Shown one piece after another: positions 8,715 through 19,360 of a DNA stretch of 52,330 nt. The notes under the pieces are model-generated. The model searched no databases. It had not been told where the DNA came from and saw nothing but the letters and a program-made list of their open reading frames with translations. Origin of the DNA: a virus. Where the stretch lies: IMG/VR virus record IMGVR_UViG_3300030385_001830, positions 1-52,330 of that record, one strand, 5' to 3'. The stretch's first letter is position 1; every line of letters begins with the position of its first letter. A program made the translations under genes and the position numbers.

Positions 8715-11700
8715 TGGCACTTCCAGGACAATCCGCAGAGTATTATCAAGACCTCGAGTTTTACAGTGCATGGCAAAATGCTGTAAATCCCGGACAAGCC
8801 CCTACGATTGGGGGAGAGAATTTAAGTGATCCTGCCTTTTTAGCGTGGAAACAACAACAAGGTATTGGGGTAGCACCCCAAGAAGAGCCAATCTTACCGC
8901 AGCCACAACCCCAACTTGGCGGCGACTATCTTTATGATGTGGCTGGAACCAGACATGACGTACAACCCGGATGGACAAATAGCACTGTAGCTTCGTATTT
9001 AGCTGATGGGACGTTGACTCCGGAGGAATCGGCTGGTATTCGGGGGCTTTTGGAATCTAGTTCGGACGAAGGCAAAGCGGCAATTATGGGTACGTTTGGA
9101 GCCTTTGACCCAGAGTTTAGAGCACAATTTGACCAACAAGTTTCGCTCAACCCAGTGCCGATGCCACCACCAGACGAAGTTATAGACGATTTCCCTACTA
9201 TGCCGCCACCACCCGGACAAGATGTCCCTATTATGCCGCCACCACCCGGACAAGATGTCCCTACTATGCCGCAACCTCAATTTGATCCGGGAACTCCTCC
9301 TCCTCCCACAATTAATATGCCGCCACCGATAAGTTCATGCCCATCTCCAGAAACTCTTATTAGATTAAAGGATGGAGAGACTCCAGCGGGTGAGTTAAAG
9401 GTAGGTGATTTAGTACATACCCAACATGAGGAAACTCTGGAATGGGGCCAGTGGCCTGTTACTTATGTTGAGCTTATTGAGGACCAACCACGCTTAAAAC
9501 TGGGTTTTTGTGATAATAACAATAAAGAGCAGGAAATTCTTTGTTCTTGGTCGCATAAGTTTTATGTAGACGGCAAGAAGTGGGTTAAAGCCGAAGATAT
9601 GAAGATAGGTGATGTCGTAAACGGAAGGGCGTTGCATGGTGTTAGATGGTGGAGTGATGGTGATGTTGTAAAGATTACGGTAGACGAGGCTCATACTTAT
9701 GTAGCAGCAGGTTTGTTATCACATAACAAGACGCCTAAACGCCCGCGTGGACCTCCTCCTCCACAAAACCTACAGGAAGCAATAGCCCAAAATGGTAAGT
9801 TGGGAGGAGCGCGTTGGTTACATGGTCAAGGACAACCTATTCCTCCCGAGTTACAAAAGGCTGCGTTTGCGGAAGCCTCATATAAGGGTATGCAAGCAGA
9901 GCAACTGGAAGATATGTTTGATATGCCACGGGGGACGGCCTACGCTTTTGCTAATGAGATGGGCGTACCTCAATTATTTCATCAAAGAGGAACACCACCA
10001 CAAAGAGCTGAATACGAAGCTAGAATTGCGACAGAGAGAGCAGAAGACGCCAAGTGGCAGCAACAAGTAGCAGCCGCAGCAGCTAAAGGACAGGATATTA
10101 GTAATTTCCGCCCAGTTGCTATGAGTCCGCAACCAGAACCTCGGACGCCTCCTGTCCCCAAATACCCAGGAGGAGGGCCACAGAGTATAGGGCATGCTTA
10201 TAGGACGTATGGGGCGTTGGGTGCAGCTAGATGGGCTAATGAGCAGGGGTTAGATATTCCTTCTGGGTTGCAAGTTGAAGCGTTTAAGGAAGCAGGAGCC
10301 ACTGGTATAAGTGAGAGCCAAATTGAAAAAATGTTTGGTTTGCCAGCGGGGGCAGCGGCACAATTTGCCAAGAGTAACGCTATTCCGGCATTACCGGGGG
10401 TATACTCACCCCCGACAGGGGGCATAGGAAACCTTCCTGGAATTCCACCAATAGGAACGCAAGGAACAGCAACCACAACAACACAACGCCCGTCTATTAC
10501 CTATGTAGATCCTGTTACTGGATTACCAACCCATGAGCCTCCGGCAGTAGGGGCTGGTAATCCTATGACTGATGCTTTAAACATTATAAATAGCGGAGGA
10601 CAGCCAACCCCAGAACAACAAATTGCTGCGTTTGAACACGCACGTAAATCAGGAACATCTGCTGCCACTTTTGAGCAGTTGTTTGGTGTTCCTGCGGGAA
10701 CTGCTGCTAGAGTTGCAGCAGAATTGGGAATTGATAATTTATCTACAGCACCCGCAGGGGGACAAACGACTACTATTACAGCCGGTGGAGGACAGATTAT
10801 ACCACCAGCGGTAACGCCAGCAACGGGTATAGGAACCCTTACACAAACAGGAACGCCAGCAGCGGTAACGCCAGCAGCGGTAACGCCAGCAGCGGTAACG
10901 CCAGCAGCGGTAACGCCAGCAGCGGTAACGCCAGCAGCGGGTATAGGAACCCTTACACAAACAGCGGGAGTAGGACCTACCGCCGGGGTAGCGCAAACTA
11001 TTGCCGCTAACATAGCCAATACTGTAACGAACCAACAAGGCGGTTTGGGAAGTTTAAGCCCAACACAAGTTGCCGGTGGAGTAGGTACTACAGAAGGTGC
11101 TGTTGCTCTTGGTGCAGATGGACAACCAGTAGTTACTGATGGATCTATTGACACATACGGAATCCCGGGAGCAACCACGGGAGCAGGAACCACAACCACT
11201 ATTGGTGGAACAACCGCCGCAGGAACAACCGCCGCAGGAACAACCGCCGCAGGGGGTTTAGGCTCACTTGCTAGTCTTGTAAACAAATTTAAAACTACTG
11301 GAAATTTAAGCCAGAGTGAACTCCAAAACCTTATTGGCATGGCACGGTCACAGGGCGTTAGTGCCAATGAACTTGCAAACATGGCAGGAGTACCAGTAGA
11401 GACTGTAACAACCAGTTTACAGGCCCAAGGATATGCAGCAGATTACTTGGCAGGAGGACAAAAAACTCTGGTTCCAGGAAGCACCAGCGTAACTACTCCC
11501 AGTGATGCCACTACAACCATTACCAGAGAATCCCCAGAAATTGAGGCAAGAAAACTTGGTGTAATAGACCTTGCTAAACAGTTAGCTTCTCAAGAACCCA
11601 CTGGAGGGCTTCCTCCGGAACAGGTGGCGGCACTTTCCCCGTTAGAAAGATCTGCTTACCAAGCTACAGTAGACAGCTTTGGCGGGTTTTTACCGGCGGT

Positions 11701-13003
11701 ACAACAGGGCTATCAAACAGTAGGTACAGGGCTACGCGCTCTTACTGACCTTTATGGCAATAGGCTACCTACGGCAGATGCCAGTATTCGGGGGGCGGTG
11801 CAGGGTTATGATCCTTTTGTTGCACAGGGCATAGGGGCATTAGGACAAGGTAGACAATTAGTAACTGACGTAGTACAGGGAGCGCAGCCCTATTTAGCAG
11901 AGTCTGGTCAATATGGCAGAGATGCCGCAGGATTTGGAATAGGTAGTTATGCCGATGCTATGAAAAAAGCAAGGGGGGCTAAGGGCAGGGCATATAGAGC
12001 AGGTGATATAGGCTTGGCAAGTGCGGCAAGTGGAATGCGCCAGTTGGCGGGAACAGGGGATCAATATGACCCTTACTCTACAATGTCCTATATGAACCCG
12101 TATGAGCAACAGGTTATTGATGCTGCAATGGGTGATATAAGGCGTGAAGGTAATAAGCAATTAATGGCACAAAGAGCGCAAGCGGTAGGAGCAGGAGCCT
12201 TTGGGGGTTCACGTGCAGCTTTGGCAGAAAGTGAGCTCAACCGTAATATCATGGAGCAACAGGCTAAAACATCAGCGAATTTAAGGGCACAGGGCTATAC
12301 CCAAGCACAGGCTAACTCCATGGCTTCGTTTGAAGCTTCTCAGAGGCGTCGCCAGCAAGGTGCCCAGATGATGGGTAGCCTAGGAACACAGGGCGCACAA
12401 ACGTCTCTACAGGCCGCTCAACAAGCCCAAACAGGGGCTATACAGGGTGGACAGCTAGGGGGCCAAACCGCCGGAGGAATTAGAGACACAGGTACCTTGC
12501 TCGGTAATTTAGGCACAGGCTATGGACAGCTTGGTATGCAAGGCGCAGAAATCTATGGCCGACAAGCAGGGTTGCTCGGCCAGTTGGGTGAGTCCCGCGC
12601 TAACCTTGGTTTGCGTGGCGTACAACAGTATGGCGATGTTACTAAACAGGGCGTTGCAATGGCAGATTTGGCACGGCAGTACGGATTAAATCAAGCCGAA
12701 TTAGGGCAAGTAGGCCAAACCATGAATATAAGAGACCTAGCAACATTAGAAGCTGCTGGTGGTCGCTTGAGACAGCAGGAGCAAACCCAACTAGATGTAG
12801 CAAGACAGAACAAGTTACAAGATATTTATGAACCGTATCAGCGTATTGGATTCATGAGCGATGTGTTACGTGGAGCTCCCAGCACTCAAATGCAGCTTAC
12901 TAAAAACTACACACAGCAACCCAGTCGTGCTGCTCAGGCCATTGGGGGCATAGGTAGTTTAGTTTCCACTGCTGCTGGGGCTAAACAGGCTAATATTATT
13001 TAA
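8714..13003 (+). CDS. Giant virion protein (1429 aa) with embedded Hint domain
   Basis: TAATG overlap with the upstream gene and a GGAGAGGA ribosome site. The order is: N-terminal ~140 aa; proline-rich linker with MPPPPGQDVP repeats (~160-205); Hint domain C209-N338; several degenerate ~55-aa helical repeats (~355-420, 490-555, 640-700, 860-915) sharing a GxxxGxAxxxA-like signature; Thr/Ala repeats (AAVTP, TTAAG); and a Gln/Ala/Gly-rich C-terminal region like ejected internal virion proteins (GAFGGSRAALAESELNR). It is probably a tail or internal virion protein delivered during infection. Exact location in the particle is inferred. Confidence 0.72.
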   Translation: MALPGQSAEYYQDLEFYSAWQNAVNPGQAPTIGGENLSDPAFLAWKQQQGIGVAPQEEPILPQPQPQLGGDYLYDVAGTRHDVQPGWTNSTVASYLADGTLTPEESAGIRGLLESSSDEGKAAIMGTFGAFDPEFRAQFDQQVSLNPVPMPPPDEVIDDFPTMPPPPGQDVPIMPPPPGQDVPTMPQPQFDPGTPPPPTINMPPPISSCPSPETLIRLKDGETPAGELKVGDLVHTQHEETLEWGQWPVTYVELIEDQPRLKLGFCDNNNKEQEILCSWSHKFYVDGKKWVKAEDMKIGDVVNGRALHGVRWWSDGDVVKITVDEAHTYVAAGLLSHNKTPKRPRGPPPPQNLQEAIAQNGKLGGARWLHGQGQPIPPELQKAAFAEASYKGMQAEQLEDMFDMPRGTAYAFANEMGVPQLFHQRGTPPQRAEYEARIATERAEDAKWQQQVAAAAAKGQDISNFRPVAMSPQPEPRTPPVPKYPGGGPQSIGHAYRTYGALGAARWANEQGLDIPSGLQVEAFKEAGATGISESQIEKMFGLPAGAAAQFAKSNAIPALPGVYSPPTGGIGNLPGIPPIGTQGTATTTTQRPSITYVDPVTGLPTHEPPAVGAGNPMTDALNIINSGGQPTPEQQIAAFEHARKSGTSAATFEQLFGVPAGTAARVAAELGIDNLSTAPAGGQTTTITAGGGQIIPPAVTPATGIGTLTQTGTPAAVTPAAVTPAAVTPAAVTPAAVTPAAGIGTLTQTAGVGPTAGVAQTIAANIANTVTNQQGGLGSLSPTQVAGGVGTTEGAVALGADGQPVVTDGSIDTYGIPGATTGAGTTTTIGGTTAAGTTAAGTTAAGGLGSLASLVNKFKTTGNLSQSELQNLIGMARSQGVSANELANMAGVPVETVTTSLQAQGYAADYLAGGQKTLVPGSTSVTTPSDATTTITRESPEIEARKLGVIDLAKQLASQEPTGGLPPEQVAALSPLERSAYQATVDSFGGFLPAVQQGYQTVGTGLRALTDLYGNRLPTADASIRGAVQGYDPFVAQGIGALGQGRQLVTDVVQGAQPYLAESGQYGRDAAGFGIGSYADAMKKARGAKGRAYRAGDIGLASAASGMRQLAGTGDQYDPYSTMSYMNPYEQQVIDAAMGDIRREGNKQLMAQRAQAVGAGAFGGSRAALAESELNRNIMEQQAKTSANLRAQGYTQAQANSMASFEASQRRRQQGAQMMGSLGTQGAQTSLQAAQQAQTGAIQGGQLGGQTAGGIRDTGTLLGNLGTGYGQLGMQGAEIYGRQAGLLGQLGESRANLGLRGVQQYGDVTKQGVAMADLARQYGLNQAELGQVGQTMNIRDLATLEAAGGRLRQQEQTQLDVARQNKLQDIYEPYQRIGFMSDVLRGAPSTQMQLTKNYTQQPSRAAQAIGGIGSLVSTAAGAKQANII
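9338..9727 (+). other. Hint (intein-like) domain inside the 1429-aa virion protein
   Basis: Begins with Cys in CPSPETLIRL (block A), has AGELKVGD next, a block B-like SWSHKF and ends in HTYVAAGLLSHN (blocks F/G) with the catalytic His-Asn pair. About 130 residues, so there is no homing endonuclease. The residue after Asn is Lys, not Cys, Ser or Thr, so normal protein splicing is not predicted; this resembles bacterial intein-like or Hedgehog-type domains that cleave the host protein. Confidence 0.7.
10855..10940 (+). repeat. 15-bp tandem repeat coding AAVTP
   Basis: About 5.7 copies of GCCAGCAGCGGTAAC, coding Ala-Ala-Val-Thr-Pro linkers. It is flanked by two copies of a longer segment (GGTATAGGAACCC, near 10826 and 10935). 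It keeps the reading frame and is likely prone to copy-number change. Confidence 0.9.
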
Positions 13004-13013
13004 GGAGAGCGTC

Positions 13014-13217
13014 ATGGTAAAAAGAGTCATTTACGGTAAAAAGCCACCTAACCCCCCTAAACCGGTCACAGTAGAATATATTAAAGACCAAGGGGAAGTG
13101 TTCTTACCGTATGAGTATGATGTAAAAACTCCCAATGTTTCAAAACCCAAAGCCACTAAAGGCAAAAGCCGTGGAAAAGGGGCAATGTTACGTGGGACAA
13201 GTTTCACAATCACCTAG
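13014..13217 (+). CDS. Small basic protein, unknown
   Basis: 67 aa behind a strong AAGGAGAG ribosome site, in the gap between two giant virion genes. Pro- and Lys-rich ends (KKPPNPPKP and KATKGKSRGKG) suggest nucleic-acid or protein contact. No domain is recognised. It is probably a minor virion or assembly protein by position. Confidence 0.6.
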   Translation: MVKRVIYGKKPPNPPKPVTVEYIKDQGEVFLPYEYDVKTPNVSKPKATKGKSRGKGAMLRGTSFTIT

Positions 13218-13225
13218 GAATAAAC

Positions 13226-15835
13226 ATGGCTAGAAAAGACGTTTTGAAGCGTTCTATGTTCCAGATGGGTGGAGAGGCAATTGGGGCACCCCCGCCTATG
13301 GCCCCACCGCCGATGGGGGGAGGGATTGTGGAAGGCTTGGGATTAGATATCCCTGATGCAATGCCTACCGCTGCTCCCCCTACACCTTCTCCTGCTGAAC
13401 AACAAACAATTACCGGCGGGATTGAGTCATTGACAGGAATGCTTGACCAAATTGAAGGAGCCGGTGATACCCAGTCCTTAATCAACGCCATGCGCGGTGA
13501 TGAAAAAACAGTGGACGAAAGGTATACCGAACTAGCCAAGTATGTAGGGCGGAAAGATGCCACGGCTACACCGGAATCAGTGCTTACTTTGGTACAGCCC
13601 ACCTTTGAGTTATTAGACCAAGCCGAAGGGGGAGGGGGAGGATTAGGGTTAGGGGTGCCAAGTGACATTTTAGGGCCGTCTGCACCACCCCCAGTAGAAG
13701 AAACAATGTCCCTTACTGAAACCGAAACAATTACTGAGCCAGTGCAAGGTTTTCAGTGGGGAGGTTTTGCTGCAAAAAAGTCTAATACCCCTGTGTATCG
13801 CCAAGATGGAAGTCCGTACACAGGGGAAGTTGCTCCATTTGTTATGCAGGGGGTACCAAACCCTTACGTAGAAACACCAGATGCTTTATCTCGCGCACAA
13901 GAATTTCAACAGCAATACCCACTAACATCCAAGTATAACTTGCTAGGGGCAGAACAAGATGCGCTGCATGAATATAACCTTCCTTCTAATATAGCAGCTC
14001 GTCAAATAGCTGGAACTGATTCCTATCAAGACATAGTATTTGAAGGAAGCAGCTTGGCTAATGTTCCAGAACACCTCACCCAAGTAGGTTTAAAAGACAC
14101 TATAGCTGAAGGCCTCGTGGCTCCTCAAGATGCGAAGATGCTCATGGGCACATCCATGGAACTGGCTGAAGATGAAGGTCTTTTTGCTACAGACACCACT
14201 ACAGACATACAAAATAGATTAAATGCCCTGTTGGGGCCAAGTAAAGAAGTAGAAAAAACTCCTGAACAACTGCTCAAAGAAAGACAAGACTTTATAGGAT
14301 TACCAGAGGATAAAGGAGCAGCGGCTTTTGCCCTAGCAGAAGCATTTGGCACACTGGCAACAACTCCTGGACCAATATTACAGGGCATGGCTGCAATGGG
14401 TAAAGAGCTCGCCCCCAAGTTGGCAGAAATAGGGAGAGAGAAAAGCGTACTGGAATATCAAGCTAAAAACCTAGCCTTTGATGAATATAAAGCCTTAAAG
14501 GAAAGAATACGATTAGATGACAGGGGTATTGCCGAAAAAGCATTTGACATGAGTCAAAGTAATATTGAAGGCAATAGGAGCTTTAAACAAAATCTATTAG
14601 CAAATGCCCTGCAAGAAGCTGCCATGCAGTCTCGTACTCATCAGGAACTTATGACACACATAAGAGAACTCTCAATTACCCTTGGTATGGATTGGTCAAC
14701 AGAAACTATGAAGGTTCTAGCCAAAACGTATGAACCTATGTTGACGCCAGAGTATGATAAGGCAGGAAGAGAATTTAGATGGATTCCAGATGTAGAAATG
14801 GGTGGCCTTAAAAAGATATATTCAGGGTTTATGGGAGAAGATGGTGCGGTTATACGAGCTGGCCCTAACAGGATAACCGCAGCTGATCCTAGTTATGTTG
14901 CTCCTGCAGAAGGAGCTACCGCTGTGGCAGATGTTGGCACTTGGCCGGAAGCATCTCTAAACAACCTTAGAACAAGACTATTTGAACGGGATCAAGCCAT
15001 AGCCGAGGGAAACTCTATAATGAGGGATATGGCTAAACTACCAACTGGGCCAGGATCTACCTTAAAGAGCTTTTCTACCAATACCCTTGGTGCATTTGGA
15101 GTAGACGAGTATGCCACGTTTATAGGTAATTCCGCCAATAAAGCCCGTGTAAGAGAATGGATAAGAATGTATATTGCGGCTGAAGCATTAAGTGACCGCT
15201 ATGCAATGGGCGAGCAAAAACTAATCGGAGAGATTCCTGATATAGATCAAGAATTTTTCAATGACCCAGAAGCTGGTTTTGCTAGACTTAAGACCCTTGT
15301 AACAGGCATGATTAACACTAACGAGTTTGATCACGCTCTGTTAGAGGGTAGAGCTCCGGGACGTATAGAACATCAAGCCAGTGCAACCCGTAATGATCCA
15401 ATGGATTGGGACAAGCCATCAGTGAGAGCTACTATAGGTCTTATGGAAGAACAAGGTAGAACATGGTCTGGATGGATAGAAATGACACCAGATCAAGCCA
15501 CTGTACAAAACCCAAGAATTAACCCTAATGGGTTACAAAGAATGGAAGAAGTAGCAGCAGTATTTGACCCAGAAAGTGTTTTGGGTAAAGAAATCCGCAG
15601 TAGAGAAGGTTTTATAAAACCCACTTTGGATATTAGTTTATATGAGGGTTTTAGAGAAAAAGGCAATAATGTATATACACAGCTGAAACTACGCCCACCA
15701 GCAAAAGAAGGGGATTATAGTAGGATAGAATTTACCGATATGGCTTCATCCTTAGCCACCCCTCTAGATGTAGAGTTGGCATGGGACAATCAACGCCGAT
15801 ACATCTTAGGGGGCCTTTTTCCTATATCTTTTTAA
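13226..15835 (+). CDS. Large virion protein, 869 aa
   Basis: AGGA ribosome site, short spacing from the previous gene. Met/Pro/Gly-rich N-terminus (GAPPPMAPPPMGGG), an acidic low-complexity part to ~170, then a mainly helical body with long amphipathic stretches (residues ~350-500) and no visible catalytic motif. It lies between two other giant virion genes; length and order match the internal or ejected proteins of podoviruses. Function is inferred. Confidence 0.6.
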   Translation: MARKDVLKRSMFQMGGEAIGAPPPMAPPPMGGGIVEGLGLDIPDAMPTAAPPTPSPAEQQTITGGIESLTGMLDQIEGAGDTQSLINAMRGDEKTVDERYTELAKYVGRKDATATPESVLTLVQPTFELLDQAEGGGGGLGLGVPSDILGPSAPPPVEETMSLTETETITEPVQGFQWGGFAAKKSNTPVYRQDGSPYTGEVAPFVMQGVPNPYVETPDALSRAQEFQQQYPLTSKYNLLGAEQDALHEYNLPSNIAARQIAGTDSYQDIVFEGSSLANVPEHLTQVGLKDTIAEGLVAPQDAKMLMGTSMELAEDEGLFATDTTTDIQNRLNALLGPSKEVEKTPEQLLKERQDFIGLPEDKGAAAFALAEAFGTLATTPGPILQGMAAMGKELAPKLAEIGREKSVLEYQAKNLAFDEYKALKERIRLDDRGIAEKAFDMSQSNIEGNRSFKQNLLANALQEAAMQSRTHQELMTHIRELSITLGMDWSTETMKVLAKTYEPMLTPEYDKAGREFRWIPDVEMGGLKKIYSGFMGEDGAVIRAGPNRITAADPSYVAPAEGATAVADVGTWPEASLNNLRTRLFERDQAIAEGNSIMRDMAKLPTGPGSTLKSFSTNTLGAFGVDEYATFIGNSANKARVREWIRMYIAAEALSDRYAMGEQKLIGEIPDIDQEFFNDPEAGFARLKTLVTGMINTNEFDHALLEGRAPGRIEHQASATRNDPMDWDKPSVRATIGLMEEQGRTWSGWIEMTPDQATVQNPRINPNGLQRMEEVAAVFDPESVLGKEIRSREGFIKPTLDISLYEGFREKGNNVYTQLKLRPPAKEGDYSRIEFTDMASSLATPLDVELAWDNQRRYILGGLFPISF

Positions 15836-15850
15836 GAGAATTATAACTAG

Positions 15851-18800
15851 ATGCCTATTATTCCCCACACCCCTGAAGAGCTAGCGGCAAGAGAAAGACG
15901 CTTCCCTGAAGGTGGGACTGGATTTCCTTTACAAACAATTATAGGCGACCCCCGTTTAGTAGCTCCTCCCGAAGAAAGGACAACGGCTACTTTTGACCTT
16001 GGCTCAATGTCTCAAAAAGAGCAAAGAAGAGGTGGTGATTATAGTGCGTTAGGTTTAGGAGTACCTGGAGCATTAGCGCAAGATATAACAGGGGGTTTAT
16101 TAAAGGGATTGGCATTAATCCCCGATACCATTTTAAATTTAGCTCTGCGTGATGCAGAAAGAGACTTGGGACTAGAAAAAGGAACCTTTAGTCGTGATAA
16201 CCTAAAACGCCTCCTTGTTTCCGGTGATTATGAAGAAGCCGAACCTATGGTTGGTGGACTCCTGAAGTTCGGAAAAGGTGAAGAATTAGGAACAGGTAGT
16301 AAGGTAGGTGATATAGCAAGTGCTACAGCTGAGTTTGCCATATTAGCTCACCCCTTTGCCAAGGCGATAGGTGCAATGGCAAAAGCAAGTAAGGCAAGTC
16401 AAGCCGCCGCCGCTGGAACAACCACATTTAGATCCACTCAAGCTGCCGGTCCCGGAGGAGTAAGAATGGCTGTTCCCGCCTCTCCCGTTGACCCCCTTAC
16501 AGGAAGAGCAGTGGGAGTTGGGTTTGCACCAACTACCCTAACAGGTAAAGCAAAAGAAGCGATTCTTGCTCCCTACCGCAGAGACCCAAAATCAGCAACC
16601 CGTGTTGAAATGCTATTTGGTGGCCTTAGTGGGCTAGGGCTGGGAATAGACCAACAAGTATTTGGGGGGTCTGGAATAAAAGGTGCCTTGATAGGCCCAT
16701 TAGCTCCTATGGTCTTAGGGAGTATTTTTAAGATTGCCCCTACCCGCTGGATAGCTAATAAAGCAATGGCTCTAACTGGGGGGGTGGCAGATGATATGGC
16801 CTTTGCTAGAACAATGCACCAAGGCAAAGCCGTTGATGATCTTCTAAATTCAACCGACCCAAAACTTGTAGAAGCAAAACAGCTTTTAGCAAGAGAGCTC
16901 CAAAAAATAGCGGGAACCCCAACAGCAGAAGCTGAGTTGGCACGATCTCGATTAATACAAGAACAATTTGGGCATTTGTTTGATGAATTTGACGAAGTCG
17001 GTAAGATAGTAAAAGAAGGTACTGTTCCTTTATCCGTTGCAGCAATGCTAAACGACCCTATCTTAATTCAAAAGACCCAAATAGCTATTGCTCAAGGAGG
17101 AGCAGATGCTTACCGTGCAGAACTAGCTATAGTTGATGATATGTTAGAGAAAATTAAAACTCAAATCTATAAAGATTATGAGATAGGACTAACAAGTGCA
17201 GCAGGTGGAACGACTACCCGACCTAATTACATCATTAATGAATTAACTGATGAATATGATTCTTTAGCTTCTAGTAGTTTAACCCACGAAAACCAGTTGC
17301 AGACACAACTAGATGCAATAGCGGGAACCAGACTCAGCCAAAGTGAAAGAGTAGCAGCAGGAACAACGGTGCGTGAGCAACTAGACGCAGCGAAACGAAC
17401 AGCTATAAACCGAATGGAAGCAGAAGCTAATAGGATTGGTATTAATTCATCTGACCAAGTTGCTGCGGTAGATGATTTAAGACAATTTGGAATCTTTGTA
17501 ACAGACATAATGACTCCAGGACAAGGAAAGGAGAGTCTAACGTGGAAAACTATTATTAATCCACTTATTAAAGAATTTACACTTCATGCCCAAACCGGAA
17601 AACTATCATTACAAGATTGGAAAGCGTTTAGAGAAAAAATTGGAATAAATATTGGACATGCAGCCCGAGACGGAGCACACATAGAAGCTAATCAACTTAG
17701 ACTTTTTAACGATATGCTTGATGATTTTGTATCTGGCTCGGCAAAAGCTAAGAAAAATAGATTAGCACCTCCCGAATTACAACAGTTTGGAGTCCCGTCC
17801 TCACCTGCTTTAAGTGGAAAATACCAATATGGTGGAGCTAGTGGCGAGGATATTTTAAAGTACATAGATGACTACAAACGAGAAGTAATAGAACCTTTTA
17901 GCAATAATTATATTGCTCAATCAAACGCTAGGATTGGTGGCACAAAAGACGTTCCTGTTTATCAAACTCGTGCAGAAAATATAGCGGGTTCTTATTTAAC
18001 CCCCGAAGGCATAGATTCTTACATAAGGGTCTTTGGAAATAACACCGAGAGAATGAATGATGCGCGTAATGCCATGCGGGACAGAGCATTGGGTCAGGCG
18101 TATGATGGTAAAGGGAATTTAAAACTGCCAAAGTTAAAGACCTTCATTACAGATAATGATGATGTTCTAAGAAAGTTAAATTTATTCGATGAGCTTTCAG
18201 ATAATGTAACAGCCTACGATACTCTCAGCCAACGGTTAACAAAACAAACCGAGTTAAGTGAGGGCATTGCCAATAACAAATTAAAACTAATGCTGAATAG
18301 GTTTTCAGGAGACAATGCAGATCTCCTATTTCCTAAGCTATTTCAAAATACTGAGGCTATGAGAGAAGCATCAGGGATGATAGCTCAGGCAAATAATCCT
18401 GCTTTAACCAAAGCCTTTAATGCCAATGTAGTAGATGAAGCCTTAAAACGAGTTTATAAAGACGTATCTACAGATATTACAACAGACCCTTCTAAATTCT
18501 TAATGTGGATTAACAATGGAAGAAACAGGGCAAATCTAATAAGTGGGATTGGAGAAGAGGCTACTGACCGATTACAACTCCTCGCTGATTTTGCAGACAG
18601 GGCAAACTCTGTATTAAAAAAATCATCTGGGAAAGGAACAGGATTCATTAATGTAGGACAGTTAGCGGGAGCCGATGCCACCACTATTATCGACGCCATA
18701 AAAAACGCAACCGGAACCAGTATACCGGCGGCAACTGCTCGTTTTATTGCAGTACAAGAAGGCCGTATTGGTGGAAGAACAGCCTTAGTTTACTTTTTAG

Positions 18801-19360
18801 TAAGGGCACTTAACACTGGATCCACAGCCCGATACGATGCAGTAATGGCAGAAGCATTACGCAATCCCTCCTTTGCCAAACAATTACTCAAACAAGCCCC
18901 CACAGAAATGTTACCTAACAATCAAACAGGACTTCCTTTAGCCGGTCCCAGGAATGTTTTAGGAGATTTCCTGTTTAGAAGAGCGATGGGTGGTGGTTAT
19001 GCCGCAGGTATGAGCCAGTTAGAAACAAAAGCGGAAGAAACAGACCTTAATTTAGGGGCAGTTTCGCAACCAATTTTACCCCCTAGAACTCCTGACTCTG
19101 ACTTTCAATTTATAAATCCAACTGATCCACCAGTAAACCCTAGACCTCTTACCGTTCCTCCCACTAGCGGATTTGCGGGTGGGCCTCCTATGCCCTCTCC
19201 TCCCATTGGTATTGCCGGAGTTGCCTCCCAACAACCTGTAGAAGAAGAAGTTACTGAAACAACTTCCTTTTCCGAATTGTTTCCTTTTGACGCTACAGGC
19301 CAAGCTATCGCCAACCGCCGTAAACAAGAAGGCGGTGGTGGTTTAGGTTCCCTTGTCTAA
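15851..19360 (+). CDS. Large internal virion protein, 1169 aa
   Basis: Last rightward structural gene, convergent with the leftward helicase (stops overlap by 4 bp). It is largely helical: Ala/Gly-rich potential membrane-active segments at ~65-100 and ~155-200, long coiled-coil-like helices at ~330-620, and a proline-rich tail (PPTSGFAGGPPMPSPP) near the C-terminus. Size, position and composition resemble internal core proteins that enter the cell with the DNA. No lytic transglycosylase motif was seen. Confidence 0.6.
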   Translation: MPIIPHTPEELAARERRFPEGGTGFPLQTIIGDPRLVAPPEERTTATFDLGSMSQKEQRRGGDYSALGLGVPGALAQDITGGLLKGLALIPDTILNLALRDAERDLGLEKGTFSRDNLKRLLVSGDYEEAEPMVGGLLKFGKGEELGTGSKVGDIASATAEFAILAHPFAKAIGAMAKASKASQAAAAGTTTFRSTQAAGPGGVRMAVPASPVDPLTGRAVGVGFAPTTLTGKAKEAILAPYRRDPKSATRVEMLFGGLSGLGLGIDQQVFGGSGIKGALIGPLAPMVLGSIFKIAPTRWIANKAMALTGGVADDMAFARTMHQGKAVDDLLNSTDPKLVEAKQLLARELQKIAGTPTAEAELARSRLIQEQFGHLFDEFDEVGKIVKEGTVPLSVAAMLNDPILIQKTQIAIAQGGADAYRAELAIVDDMLEKIKTQIYKDYEIGLTSAAGGTTTRPNYIINELTDEYDSLASSSLTHENQLQTQLDAIAGTRLSQSERVAAGTTVREQLDAAKRTAINRMEAEANRIGINSSDQVAAVDDLRQFGIFVTDIMTPGQGKESLTWKTIINPLIKEFTLHAQTGKLSLQDWKAFREKIGINIGHAARDGAHIEANQLRLFNDMLDDFVSGSAKAKKNRLAPPELQQFGVPSSPALSGKYQYGGASGEDILKYIDDYKREVIEPFSNNYIAQSNARIGGTKDVPVYQTRAENIAGSYLTPEGIDSYIRVFGNNTERMNDARNAMRDRALGQAYDGKGNLKLPKLKTFITDNDDVLRKLNLFDELSDNVTAYDTLSQRLTKQTELSEGIANNKLKLMLNRFSGDNADLLFPKLFQNTEAMREASGMIAQANNPALTKAFNANVVDEALKRVYKDVSTDITTDPSKFLMWINNGRNRANLISGIGEEATDRLQLLADFADRANSVLKKSSGKGTGFINVGQLAGADATTIIDAIKNATGTSIPAATARFIAVQEGRIGGRTALVYFLVRALNTGSTARYDAVMAEALRNPSFAKQLLKQAPTEMLPNNQTGLPLAGPRNVLGDFLFRRAMGGGYAAGMSQLETKAEETDLNLGAVSQPILPPRTPDSDFQFINPTDPPVNPRPLTVPPTSGFAGGPPMPSPPIGIAGVASQQPVEEEVTETTSFSELFPFDATGQAIANRRKQEGGGGLGSLV

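Noticed and set aside
10501-11382. Long minus-strand ORF of 293 codons
   Set aside because: Shadow of the repetitive giant virion gene, with low-complexity repeats and no ribosome site.
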